Source: Bacillota bacterium
GTDB taxonomy: Bacteria > Bacillota > Clostridia > Christensenellales > Christensenellaceae
DNA length: 64,000 bases
Assembly: GCA_023393165.1 (NCBI GenBank)
Contig: JAEWMJ010000054.1
Span: 11,700-75,699, forward strand
Direction: 5' to 3'
Shown here: piece by piece, positions 25,272 through 33,242 of the stretch
Position numbering within the stretch: position 1 is the stretch's first letter
Layout: every line of letters begins with the position of its first letter
Notes under the pieces: model-generated
What the model was told of the DNA's origin: nothing
Database searches by the model: none
What the model saw: only the letters and a program-made list of their open reading frames with translations
Program-made: the position numbers and the translations under genes

Positions 25272-26330
25272 ATGGATATAGAAAGCATTTTAAGAAGCGC
25301 AATCGAAAAGAAGGCATCGGATATTTTTATTATATCCAATTTGCCGTTGTGCTTTAAAATAGAAAACAACTTGGTAAAGCAGTCGGATGAAGTGCTCCAT
25401 CCGGAGGATACCGAAATGCTGGTCCGGAGTATTTACGATTTGAATCAGGCAAAGCATTTTGAAACGGCAATGGAGACCGGTGACGATGATTTTTCATTTT
25501 CTTTGAGCAAGGTAGGCCGTTTCCGGGTGAATGTGTACAGGCAGCGCAATACGCTCGCCGCGGTCATCAGGATCATAATGTTTTCCATTCCAAACTATAA
25601 GGATCTTTCCATCCCTGAAACGGTCATGGACATCAGTAAAAAAACAAAAGGTCTTGTTCTGGTGACGGGCGCTTCGGGAAGCGGGAAGTCCACCACCCTT
25701 GCATGCATTGTGGACAGAATCAACGAAACGCGAAGCTGCCATATCATAACACTGGAAGACCCGATGGAGTATATACACCGGCATAAAAAAAGCGTGGTGA
25801 GCCAGCGGGAAATCGCATCGGATACCGAGACTTACCTGACCGCTCTCAGGGCTGCGCTGCGGCAGACGCCCAATGTGATCCTGCTGGGGGAAATGCGTGA
25901 TTACGAAACCATCAGTATAGCCATGACGGCTGCGGAAACCGGGCAGTTGGTCCTGTCCTCCCTGCATACCATAGGCGCGGCAAACACCATCGACCGCATT
26001 ATAGACGTTTTTTCGCCTGCGCAGCAGAACCAGATCAGAATGCAGTTATCCATGGTACTGCAGACCGTGGTTTCCCAGCAGCTTCTGCCGGGGGAAGACG
26101 GGACAATGATTCCCGCGTTTGAGATCATGCATGTGACTCCCGCCATACGCAACCTGATCCGGGAACAGAAGATCCACCAGATTGACACCGCGATTTATGC
26201 AGGGCAAAACGAGGGCATGACGACAATGGATTTAAGTATATATAATTTATGGAAAGCCGGAAAGATATCAAAAGAAACCGCGCTCAGGTATTGCATCAAT
26301 TATGAGGACATGCTGGCAAAAATGAAATAA
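25272..26330 (+). CDS. pilT: PilT-like type IV pilus motor ATPase
   Basis: 352 residues, the PilT length. PAS-like N-domain (1-100), then Walker A GASGSGKSTT near 132-141, Asp box TLEDPMEYIHRHK, Walker B VILLGEMRDYETIS and His box LSSLHTIGA. It lacks the long N-terminal N1 domain of PilB. In known systems PilT drives retraction; here it is the only motor in the operon, so it could serve for assembly too. GGGGG lies 6 bases before ATG 25272. It is the last gene of the operon. Confidence 0.92.
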   Translation: MDIESILRSAIEKKASDIFIISNLPLCFKIENNLVKQSDEVLHPEDTEMLVRSIYDLNQAKHFETAMETGDDDFSFSLSKVGRFRVNVYRQRNTLAAVIRIIMFSIPNYKDLSIPETVMDISKKTKGLVLVTGASGSGKSTTLACIVDRINETRSCHIITLEDPMEYIHRHKKSVVSQREIASDTETYLTALRAALRQTPNVILLGEMRDYETISIAMTAAETGQLVLSSLHTIGAANTIDRIIDVFSPAQQNQIRMQLSMVLQTVVSQQLLPGEDGTMIPAFEIMHVTPAIRNLIREQKIHQIDTAIYAGQNEGMTTMDLSIYNLWKAGKISKETALRYCINYEDMLAKMK

Positions 26331-26451
26331 GCGGAAAATTATTGTTTTCAAAAAAATTATTATGTTCACATAAAAGTCGCTCCGATTAGAAATAATAGAA
26401 TTTAGGAATGCAGATGAAATCTATTATAAAGGAGGAGACTTTCTAATTAAA

Positions 26452-27141
26452 ATGATGACATATACAATGGATACAACGCGTCGGGGAAACAGAAACGATC
26501 AAAACAGATCGTCTTCCAATCTGGCTTTGGGGATTGGACTGGGCGCCATTTTGGGTTTGGGGATAGGAATACTGATAGCCCCGAAATCAGGTAAGGAAAC
26601 AAGGGAGGATATCAGGAGCAAGGCTGTCAATACGGCGGAAAATATCAAGATTGCCGTCCAAAAACAGGCGGATGCCATGAAAAATTCCGCCCAGAATTTT
26701 GCGGATAAAATGGGCAGTGCCATGAATAATATGCAAAGCAGCTATAATCAAAGCGGCAGCATATACGGGAGCGGTACTGAAAGCCAGAGCAGCAGCCAGT
26801 ATGGGAGCGGATCGGGCAGCCAAAGCGAGAGTATGTATGGGAGCAGTTCGGAGAGCCAGAGCAACAGCCAGTTTGGGAGCAGCTCTGGCAGTCAAAGCGG
26901 CAGTATGTACGGGAGCAGTACTGAAAGCCAGAGCAACAGCCAGTATGGAAGCGGCTCGGGAAGCCGGAGCGGCAGCAAATCAAGCGGCGGTTCGGGCAGC
27001 CAAAGCAGCCTTGGCAGCTCAAGCAAATATAGTATGAGCGGGAGTGTGGACAGCAGTCTCAGCAGCGGCCAGACGAGCTACAGCAAAAGCCAGGATGACA
27101 GCAAATATGAAAACAGCGAGGTTGACGACAGTTACAGTTAA
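26452..27141 (+). CDS. YtxH-domain protein with a Ser/Gly/Gln repeat tail
   Basis: 229 residues. Residues 22-90 form a YtxH-like domain: a Gly-rich transmembrane helix (LALGIGLGAILGLGIGILIAPKSGKETREDI), then an amphipathic helix. Residues 105-176 are six tandem 12-residue units of the type YGSSxESQSNSQ, and the tail is Ser-rich and acidic. YtxH proteins are small stress-related membrane proteins of Firmicutes. GGAGGAG lies 14 bases before the first ATG, so initiation may be weak or at the second codon. The tail looks disordered. Confidence 0.8.
   Translation: MMTYTMDTTRRGNRNDQNRSSSNLALGIGLGAILGLGIGILIAPKSGKETREDIRSKAVNTAENIKIAVQKQADAMKNSAQNFADKMGSAMNNMQSSYNQSGSIYGSGTESQSSSQYGSGSGSQSESMYGSSSESQSNSQFGSSSGSQSGSMYGSSTESQSNSQYGSGSGSRSGSKSSGGSGSQSSLGSSSKYSMSGSVDSSLSSGQTSYSKSQDDSKYENSEVDDSYS
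26764..26979 (+). repeat. Six tandem 36-bp units coding the 12-residue repeat
   Basis: Units alternate between two forms, one with ESQSNSQ and one with GSQSGSM, giving a higher-order period of 72 bases. The frame is kept throughout. This is coding repeat, not CRISPR. Confidence 0.85.
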
Positions 27142-27170
27142 CCTTGCATAAATGAATAGAACATATAAAA

Positions 27171-27200
27171 GTTATTCCACGGTACGCGGAATAACTTTTT
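27171..27200 (+). terminator. Terminator of the YtxH-like gene
   Basis: GTTATTCC, a 9-base loop, GGAATAAC and TTTTTC. Confidence 0.85.
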
Positions 27201-27422
27201 CATTTTAAGTACAGAATTTCTTCAGCCATTTCGGGGGTATCGCGCATAAAGGTTATCCCATAACCTGTTTTCTTTTGCGTACTTATTTCTTTCGGGCGTG
27301 CCGATATCATAGCCGGGTAAATCTAAATGAACGAAATTATGGGTGGATATGTATATGCGGGACAATATGTCCCGGTATAAATATTTAAAAAGAGGTCAGG
27401 TAATTATTTAACAGGTAATTAT

Positions 27423-27734
27423 TTAAAGTATTCTGCTGCGGAATAAGCGTCCTTTGCGTTCAAAAAACTTAAAACCACATAAACATTCGCAATCGCAGAA
27501 TCCATTCATTACACAAACACATGGATCCCGGGTAAAAAACGGATCAATAAATCGATTAAAGCCACCGCCGTCAAAATCGCCGTCAAAATCGCCGTCAAAA
27601 CCGCCGATAAAGCCGCCATCAAAGCCATCGTCAAAGCCGCCGGCAAAGCCATCGTCAAAACCACCGGCAAAGCCACCGTCAAAGCCAAAATCACCAGGCC
27701 CGTTAAAACCGCGGAACCCGTCAAAAGGCAACAT
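27423..27734 (-). CDS. Phe/Gly/Asp-repeat protein with cysteine-rich tail
   Basis: 103 residues. Residues 4-60 are almost only F, G and D, in units such as FDGGF, AGGFDDGF and FDGDFDG. The tail has five or six Cys in CVCVMNGFCDCECLCGF, then a basic end. GGAGG lies 7 bases before the ATG, which settles the strand; the opposite frame (Pro/Ser/Lys-rich) has no site. There is no signal peptide. It resembles structural proteins such as spore-coat or adhesive repeat proteins, but I know no exact family. Confidence 0.7.
   Translation of the reverse strand: MLPFDGFRGFNGPGDFGFDGGFAGGFDDGFAGGFDDGFDGGFIGGFDGDFDGDFDGGGFNRFIDPFFTRDPCVCVMNGFCDCECLCGFKFFERKGRLFRSRIL
27560..27690 (-). repeat. 9-bp-based tandem repeat inside the Phe/Gly/Asp gene
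   Basis: On the plus strand the unit is of the type CAAAGCCGC, CAAAATCGC or CAAAACCGC, repeated in frame about 14 times. It codes the FDG-type units on the minus strand. Confidence 0.75.
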
Positions 27735-27834
27735 TTGATTACCTCCTTCCTGTTTCTTTACATATTTTATTCCCGGAGGATAAATTATGTTCGAATTTTA
27801 AGGTTTTATATTGACTTATGCTGATGGATTTTCA

Positions 27835-27893
27835 TAAAAAAGGGTTACGCTGAATAAAGAAGCGGACAGGCGGGTAATCTGTCCGCTGTAACC
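27835..27893 (-). terminator. Terminator of the aldolase/aminotransferase operon
   Basis: On the minus strand GGTTAC...GTAACC encloses AGCGGACAG...CTGTCCGCT, and TTTTTT follows. It is a nested stem, 26 bases past the stop at 27919. Confidence 0.75.
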
Positions 27894-27918
27894 GTTCATT
27901 AGTTTGATCCCTCGCATT

Positions 27919-29076
27919 TTATTTTGTATTTGCCAAATTGGAATATTTCCTCAGGTAGACAAATCGCATAATTAAGCATTCTAGATGGTTGATCGGTTTG
28001 ATTTTTCCCGTGAGAGATGCGGAGATATAAGCCTCGCAGTTTTTTTCCACGACCATGGATACGGCTACGGCATCTTCTTTGGAGCTGCCGCAGCACAGCG
28101 CTCCCTTGTTTTTGATCATGACCGCCTGGGCATTTTTTAATGCGGATGCAATTTGCGTGGGGTATTCGTCCTCTGTTCTGACCGATGTTCCCGCTAATTG
28201 CGCAAAGTCGTCCAAAAGCGGACGCAATTTGGCTCCCTTGCAGGATACCGCGGCTACGTCTGGATTTGTTGAATAAATTATAAAAAATATATTTTTGTTT
28301 TTGAGATATATTTCCCTTACAATCTGTTCCTTTGTGGAGAGTTCATCCGCAGGCTGCTCAAAAGATATATTTATGGCTGCACCGTTCGCATAGCGCATAA
28401 TAAAACCGCCGGCCGTCTGTTCGCTTTCAAAGGGGGGATCGTCAAAAAGCGGCTTTGATCCTTCAATATGCAATGCAAACTGCCGCATAGAATTTGAGTC
28501 GAATGAATCCCGGCCGCTTTTATTCAAATATAGTGTTTTAATATATTTTTGACAGAACTGTTCAAGATCGGCTGCAGCCTGAAAAGTTTCTTCATAGTCC
28601 CGTCCAAAGCAGAGCGCGCCGTGGTTTTTCATGATGACGGCGTTTTTGGATGATTTGCCGAGCGCAGCCACAACTCCGTTTCTAAGCTTTTTTGTGCTTG
28701 GCAGGCCGTAAGCCGCACAAATAATCTCGCCTTCCGGGAGCCTGGCCGAAGCAAGGCCCATGGCGCTTACGGCGGACGCGTTCTTCTGATGGGTATGAAT
28801 CACAAAATTAACGTCGGAGCGGCGTTTGTATACGGCCGCATGGATGCCTTTCTCGGATGACGGTTTGACGGACCCGCCGTAACTTAAATCTTGGATTTGT
28901 ACGACTACGATATCGTCTGGCGTGAGGGAAAGGTAGTCCCGGCCGCTGGGCGTTATCGCAAACTGCTTACCGTCAATGCGGCAGCTCACGTTTCCCCATG
29001 TGCGCACAATGAGGCCGGTCTCAACAAGATGCCTGCCTGCCCGAACAACAAGTTCCTTCGCTTCCTGTGTGTTCAT
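27919..29076 (-). CDS. Class II aldolase/adducin-type protein with two tandem domains
   Basis: 385 residues, about twice the usual length. Residues 1-195 are a full class II aldolase domain: GNVSCRID, TPSGRDY, metal ligands in VIHTHQKNAS and MKNHGALCFG. Residues 195-370 repeat the fold (IIYSTNPDVAAV, IKNKGALCCG), but the HxH is YST and the third His is Lys, so the second half cannot bind the metal. Members cleave sugar phosphates such as fuculose-1-phosphate into DHAP and an aldehyde. It is second in an operon behind the aminotransferase (32-base gap). Confidence 0.86.
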   Translation of the reverse strand: MNTQEAKELVVRAGRHLVETGLIVRTWGNVSCRIDGKQFAITPSGRDYLSLTPDDIVVVQIQDLSYGGSVKPSSEKGIHAAVYKRRSDVNFVIHTHQKNASAVSAMGLASARLPEGEIICAAYGLPSTKKLRNGVVAALGKSSKNAVIMKNHGALCFGRDYEETFQAAADLEQFCQKYIKTLYLNKSGRDSFDSNSMRQFALHIEGSKPLFDDPPFESEQTAGGFIMRYANGAAINISFEQPADELSTKEQIVREIYLKNKNIFFIIYSTNPDVAAVSCKGAKLRPLLDDFAQLAGTSVRTEDEYPTQIASALKNAQAVMIKNKGALCCGSSKEDAVAVSMVVEKNCEAYISASLTGKIKPINHLECLIMRFVYLRKYSNLANTK

Positions 29077-29108
29077 AAAAACGCCTCCCTGCAGATTTTA
29101 TTGAAAGA

Positions 29109-30584
29109 TCAAACCTTTACGGCAACATTCTGAAATACTCTTTCAAACCGGGTCAAAACGTCGTCTATCTGTTCCGTGGTGTATGCGGCGCTGGTATATA
29201 GCCTGCTTCCCGCAAGCGTGACCAGACCCTCGGCCATATAGGCCGCGCCCATGTACTCCATTTCTTTTTTGCGTTCGGAAGTTGCGTTCAGCACGTTCGG
29301 GATGGTCCACGGTTTGAACCAGTTGATCGAATAATGCGTTGTCCCGACGGTTTCAAGGTGGCAGATGGAACCCTGGTTGAAGGCCACAAAGGGGAGGGAA
29401 TATTTGTCTATCAGTTTTTTGAGTCCTTCTATAAGGTAATCGCCAATACGGCCTGCCTTCTCCGCAGCGCCGGTCCGCTCTATCTCGCAAAGCGTATAAT
29501 ATCCGGCGAGGGAGCTTAACGGATTGGCCGCCATGGTTCCGCCGATCAGCGCTTTTTTGATTTTATCGCCCGTCTGTATGCCCGCTGCCAGATATTTCAT
29601 GTATTCTTTTTTACCGCCCAGGCCGCCCGCGCTCGGATATCCTCCTGCTACGACCTTGCCGAATACGGTCAGATCCGGCGAAACGCCGAAATACCCCTGA
29701 GCGCCCGACATGCCCAGCCGGAAAGCCGTTACCACCTCGTCGAAGATAAGAAGCGCACCATATTTGCGGCATAGGGCTTCCACGCCCTTGTTAAAATCAT
29801 AACTCACCGGCGTTGTTCCGCTTTCCGGACCGACAGGCTCTAGCAGTACGGCCGCGGTGCCGCCGCGCAGGTTATTCTGACGCAGTTTCTTTTCCAGATC
29901 ATTAAGGTCATTCGGGAAAAACTCCTGCGTTTTTTTAAAACAAAAACCTGGGACTCCGTGCGCCTGCGTCCATTTGGAACCGGGTATGCGTATGCCGTAT
30001 GCAAGCTGGTCGCTCCATCCGTGATAGGCGCCGCCCATCTTTATAACATATTTCTTTTTGGTTGCAAGGCGCGCCACCCGTATGGCCGCCATGCAGCCCT
30101 CCGTACCCGAACCCAGCATGCGGAACATTTCCACCGATTTTATATTCTCTGATATCTTTTTGGCAAGCTTATATTCGTATTCGTGGAAGAGGCCGGTGGA
30201 AGGGCCGCAGTCGTTTAAAAGTTCGATCACTTTTGAGCGGACTTCCACGGGGTTGCTCCCCAGCACCGTGGGACCGCCCGCCTGCAGAAAATCATAATAT
30301 TGGTTGCCGTCTATGTCAAAGAGATGCACGCCCTCCGCCTTGGTGAACACCAGCGGGAATGGATGGTTGAATGCAAGATTGTGCTGTACGCCTCCGGGGA
30401 TGATTTCTCGCGCCTCTTCGATCATGGCTTTTGATTTTGCGCATTTTTTTTCGTAGTAGTCCTGTTCATACGCCTTCAGGGCATCGGTCCTGATGGAATA
30501 AATCGGTTTTTTGATCAATTCGTCCAGCTGCCGGGTAATCTCGACGGCATCCGGATAAGTGGATATAGCGGTATTCGTTTCCAT
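29109..30584 (-). CDS. Class III (glutamate-1-semialdehyde-type) aminotransferase
   Basis: 491 residues. The PLP fold of class III aminotransferases is clear: GSGTEGCMAAIRVAR, GGAYHGWSD, FDEVVTAFRLG, and the PLP lysine in TVFGKVVAGGYPSAGG. The N-terminal extension of about 60 residues and overall length exceed HemL (about 430), and no hem genes are nearby, so heme synthesis is not its likely job. With the aldolase and kinase it may act on an aldehyde or amino sugar. The start ATG 30584 has GGAGG 5 bases upstream. An 18-bp operator lies 57 bases upstream of it. Confidence 0.88.
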   Translation of the reverse strand: METNTAISTYPDAVEITRQLDELIKKPIYSIRTDALKAYEQDYYEKKCAKSKAMIEEAREIIPGGVQHNLAFNHPFPLVFTKAEGVHLFDIDGNQYYDFLQAGGPTVLGSNPVEVRSKVIELLNDCGPSTGLFHEYEYKLAKKISENIKSVEMFRMLGSGTEGCMAAIRVARLATKKKYVIKMGGAYHGWSDQLAYGIRIPGSKWTQAHGVPGFCFKKTQEFFPNDLNDLEKKLRQNNLRGGTAAVLLEPVGPESGTTPVSYDFNKGVEALCRKYGALLIFDEVVTAFRLGMSGAQGYFGVSPDLTVFGKVVAGGYPSAGGLGGKKEYMKYLAAGIQTGDKIKKALIGGTMAANPLSSLAGYYTLCEIERTGAAEKAGRIGDYLIEGLKKLIDKYSLPFVAFNQGSICHLETVGTTHYSINWFKPWTIPNVLNATSERKKEMEYMGAAYMAEGLVTLAGSRLYTSAAYTTEQIDDVLTRFERVFQNVAVKV

Positions 30585-30640
30585 AGATTCCTCCATATTT
30601 TAATCTCAAAAAGAGAGGATGTGCATACAGTTTGAAGTGG

Positions 30641-30658
30641 TGAGTGAACATTCACTCA
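30641..30658. promoter_or_regulatory. Operator 1, in front of the aminotransferase gene
   Basis: A perfect palindrome with arms TGAGTGAA / TTCACTCA and a 2-base centre. It matches operator 2 in length and outer arms, and the TetR-family gene next to it is the likely binder. Confidence 0.82.
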
Positions 30659-30722
30659 TTAATTTCAGTATAGCATGCTCAAAAAAAAAGTCAACAGCCA
30701 GGAAGGCATCGGCAAAAAAAGA

Positions 30723-30750
30723 TTGCATAATATTTGTGGTATGATAAAAT
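30723..30750 (+). promoter_or_regulatory. Promoter of the tetR-kinase operon
   Basis: TTGCAT (30723-30728), a 16-base spacer and TAAAAT (30745-30750). The operator at 30752 begins right after the -10 box, a position that would block RNA polymerase. Confidence 0.5.
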
Positions 30751-30751
30751 A

Positions 30752-30769
30752 TGAGTGAGTGCTCACTCA
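30752..30769. promoter_or_regulatory. Operator 2, in front of the tetR gene
   Basis: A perfect palindrome TGAGTGAG-TG-CTCACTCA. It lies 93 bases from operator 1, so one regulator could control both divergent operons. Confidence 0.82.
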
Positions 30770-30814
30770 CGTTACTGCCAATTCAATCGCATAGTCTGTA
30801 AAAAGGTGGAATAA

Positions 30815-31468
30815 ATGGTATATTACAAGGAAGCTTTTAATAAAATCTCACAGGAGAAAAGGGACCGGATCATTGACGCGGCAATCTGTGAGTTTGCGGA
30901 GCACGGCTTTGACAGCGCGAACATCAATGTGATCGCGCAGAAAGCCGGGATCAGCGTAGGCTCTATATATAAATATTTCGGCAGCAAGGAAGACCTGTTT
31001 TTGACGGTTATCCATACCGGGGTGGAAACGCTCAAAGGCGTGCTGGATGAAATCACGCAGAGCGGGGATGATCTTTTAATCCGGATAGAAAAAATTATCC
31101 GGGCCATTCAAACCTATTCCCGCAGCAACGCACAGCTGACAAAACTGTATAATGAGATGGCTACGGAAAGCCATTCAGATCTGGTTTGGAAAATCGTTTC
31201 GGATATGGAGGGGGCGACGGCGGGGATGTATGCGTCCATGATCGGAGACGCGCAAAAATCCGGCCTGGTCAAAGAGGATATCGATCCCAAGCTGTTTGCC
31301 TTTTTTCTGGACAATCTTTTTATGCTTCTGCAGTTTTCCTATTCGTGCGAGTATTACAGGGAACGCATGAAGCTTTATGTGGACCCCGGTATTTTAGACC
31401 GGGACGATCTGGTTGCCGGGCAGTTGTTGAAGTTTATAAAAGGAGCATTTCTGCGGGATGGGGTGTAA
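30815..31468 (+). CDS. TetR-family regulator of the divergent aldolase/kinase cluster
   Basis: 217 residues. TetR DNA-binding domain at about 10-58 (DRIIDAAICEFAEHGF, then GISVGSIYKYFGSKEDLF). The C-terminal ligand domain is not recognisable as to ligand. GGTGG lies 5 bases before the ATG. It is co-transcribed with the FGGY kinase (3-base gap). The two 18-bp palindromes in the intergenic region are its likely binding sites; inducer unknown, possibly an intermediate of the pathway. Confidence 0.92.
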   Translation: MVYYKEAFNKISQEKRDRIIDAAICEFAEHGFDSANINVIAQKAGISVGSIYKYFGSKEDLFLTVIHTGVETLKGVLDEITQSGDDLLIRIEKIIRAIQTYSRSNAQLTKLYNEMATESHSDLVWKIVSDMEGATAGMYASMIGDAQKSGLVKEDIDPKLFAFFLDNLFMLLQFSYSCEYYRERMKLYVDPGILDRDDLVAGQLLKFIKGAFLRDGV

Positions 31469-31471
31469 AGT

Positions 31472-33067
31472 ATGCAGGAACTGGTCATAGCATACGACGT
31501 AGGAACGACGGGAATCAAAACGTGTTTGTTTGAAATATCCGGGTCCGTCAAGCTGGTCGCTTCGGCGATGCAGGGGTACAGCCTCTACGTATCTGAAGAC
31601 GGCGGCAGCGAACAGGAGCCGGGGGATTGGTGGGACGCGATGTGCGCCACGACAAAGAAGGTGCTTTTTGAAAACGGCATATCGGCCGGTCAGATAAAAG
31701 GCATCTCTTTTTGTTCGCAGATGCAGGGACTGGTGCTTGTGGACCAGGAGGGCAAACCCATACGGCGCGCCATGAACTATATGGATAAGAGGGCGGGGAT
31801 CGAGCTGAAAGAGGGCATGGCAAACGGCCTTCAGATTGCCGGAGCAAATGTCTTTAAACTTTTAAAATCGATCAGGATAACGGGGGCTGTGGCGGCCAGC
31901 GTGAAAGATCCGGTGTGGAAATATAAATGGGTTGAAAAGCACGAACCCGGAAATTTTAAAAAGATTTATAAATGGCTGGACGTCAAAGAATATCTGATAT
32001 GCAGATGCACAGGGGAGTTTATCATGACGCCGGACAGCGCGTATGCCGCTCTTTTGTATGACACCCGGCCGGGCAGCGAGGGATTCAGCAGTGAGATTTG
32101 CAAAATGCTGGGCGTCCATATGGAGCATCTTCCAAGGATCGTACAGTGCAGCGAAGTTGTTGGCGGCGTTTTAAAGTCTGCGGCCGCCGAACTCGGACTG
32201 TGCGAGGGAACGCCGGTTTTCGGCGGGGGCGGAGACGCATCTCTGATCGGCATAGGAGCGGGCGCTCAGGACGAGGGCAGCACGCATATTTATTCGGGTA
32301 CGTCCGGCTGGGTATCCACTGTGGTAAAAAAACAGATGGTGGACGCCAAATATATGATTGCTGCAATCGTGGGAGCGGATCCCAAAACATTCAACTATTT
32401 TGCGGAACTTGAAACGGCCGGCAAATGCCTGGAATGGGTAAAGGAACACCTGGCGCTGGACGAAATCGACATTTACCTGGAAAAAAAGGATATATCGGGT
32501 TCCCAGGAATCCGTGTACAAAAGCCTCTACGACTATATGATGCACGCAATACGGAATGTTCCGGCGGGCAGCAGGGGTGTGATTTTTACTCCCTGGCTGC
32601 ATGGCAACCGCTGCCCGTTTGAAGACGCAAACGCACGGGGCATCTTTTTCAATATCAGCCTGGATACGGGCAAGACGGAACTCATACATGCGGTGCTGGA
32701 AGGCGTATGCTATCATTTGCGGTGGCAGCTTGAAGCGCAGGATAAAAAGATTCAAACATCCCGCGTCATACGGTTTGTGGGGGGAGGCGCGCTTGCTCCC
32801 CTTACGTGCCAGATATTATCCGATGTGCTTGGAAGGGAAATCGAGACGGTGGAAAGCCCCCAGAACGCCGGAGCGGTTGGCGCCGCGCTGCTTGCGGGTG
32901 TGGGCCTCGGAATGATAAGCAGCTTGTCCGATGCAAAACAATTTGTGCTGCCTTCAGCGCGTTTTACCCCGAATATGAAAAACAAAGCGGTGCATGACCG
33001 GAATTTCCGTGTTTTTAAAGCATTATACAAAAGAAACAGGAAAAACTTTGCCTCGCTGAACGGCTGA
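31472..33067 (+). CDS. FGGY-family carbohydrate kinase
   Basis: 531 residues, the usual FGGY length. N-domain: AYDVGTTGIKTCLFE (phosphate loop), EQEPGDWWDA, ISFCSQMQGLVLVD. C-domain: GGGGDASLIGIGAG, YSGTSGWVS (adenosine-binding GTS), WLHGNRCPFED, RFVGGGALAPLTCQILSDVLGR. It is xylulokinase-like but the exact sugar cannot be read. It would phosphorylate a ketose or polyol that the class II aldolase then cleaves. Translation is probably coupled to tetR. Confidence 0.92.
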   Translation: MQELVIAYDVGTTGIKTCLFEISGSVKLVASAMQGYSLYVSEDGGSEQEPGDWWDAMCATTKKVLFENGISAGQIKGISFCSQMQGLVLVDQEGKPIRRAMNYMDKRAGIELKEGMANGLQIAGANVFKLLKSIRITGAVAASVKDPVWKYKWVEKHEPGNFKKIYKWLDVKEYLICRCTGEFIMTPDSAYAALLYDTRPGSEGFSSEICKMLGVHMEHLPRIVQCSEVVGGVLKSAAAELGLCEGTPVFGGGGDASLIGIGAGAQDEGSTHIYSGTSGWVSTVVKKQMVDAKYMIAAIVGADPKTFNYFAELETAGKCLEWVKEHLALDEIDIYLEKKDISGSQESVYKSLYDYMMHAIRNVPAGSRGVIFTPWLHGNRCPFEDANARGIFFNISLDTGKTELIHAVLEGVCYHLRWQLEAQDKKIQTSRVIRFVGGGALAPLTCQILSDVLGREIETVESPQNAGAVGAALLAGVGLGMISSLSDAKQFVLPSARFTPNMKNKAVHDRNFRVFKALYKRNRKNFASLNG

Positions 33068-33095
33068 CTGGATCAGATTAGCGCATAACTCAGGT

Positions 33096-33126
33096 GGACT
33101 CCATTTCACTGGAGTCCGCTTTTTTA
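33096..33126 (+). terminator. Terminator of the tetR-kinase operon
   Basis: GGACTCCA, a 6-base loop, TGGAGTCC, GC and TTTTTT. Confidence 0.9.
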
Positions 33127-33199
33127 TTAGATGGACGGACGGATAACGCATTCCTCTTTACATGGCACCATGAGCCCCTTCCCGGCATATAGTAAATTT

Positions 33200-33217
33200 A
33201 TAGACTATGCGGTCTAT
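33200..33217. promoter_or_regulatory. Inverted repeat in front of the encapsulin operon
   Basis: ATAGAC-TATGCG-GTCTAT, 25 bases before the start codon. Its size and spacing suit a dimeric regulator, perhaps of the Rrf2/CymR kind that controls sulfur genes; no regulator gene is adjacent. Confidence 0.45.
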
Positions 33218-33242
33218 GAATTCGAGTAAAGAGGGTGCTTAA

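Noticed and set aside
26764..26979. Regular repeats that might be a CRISPR array
   Set aside because: The period is 36 bases without spacers and stays in frame as 12-residue Ser/Gly/Gln units; no cas genes are near.
27454..27738. Plus-strand Pro/Ser/Lys-rich frame
   Set aside because: The minus strand has GGAGG 7 bases before its ATG and a natural Cys-rich tail; the plus frame has no ribosome binding site and is the mirror of the repeat.
29109..30584. Assigning the aminotransferase as hemL
   Set aside because: It is about 60 residues longer than HemL and lies with an aldolase and a sugar kinase regulon, with no heme genes nearby.
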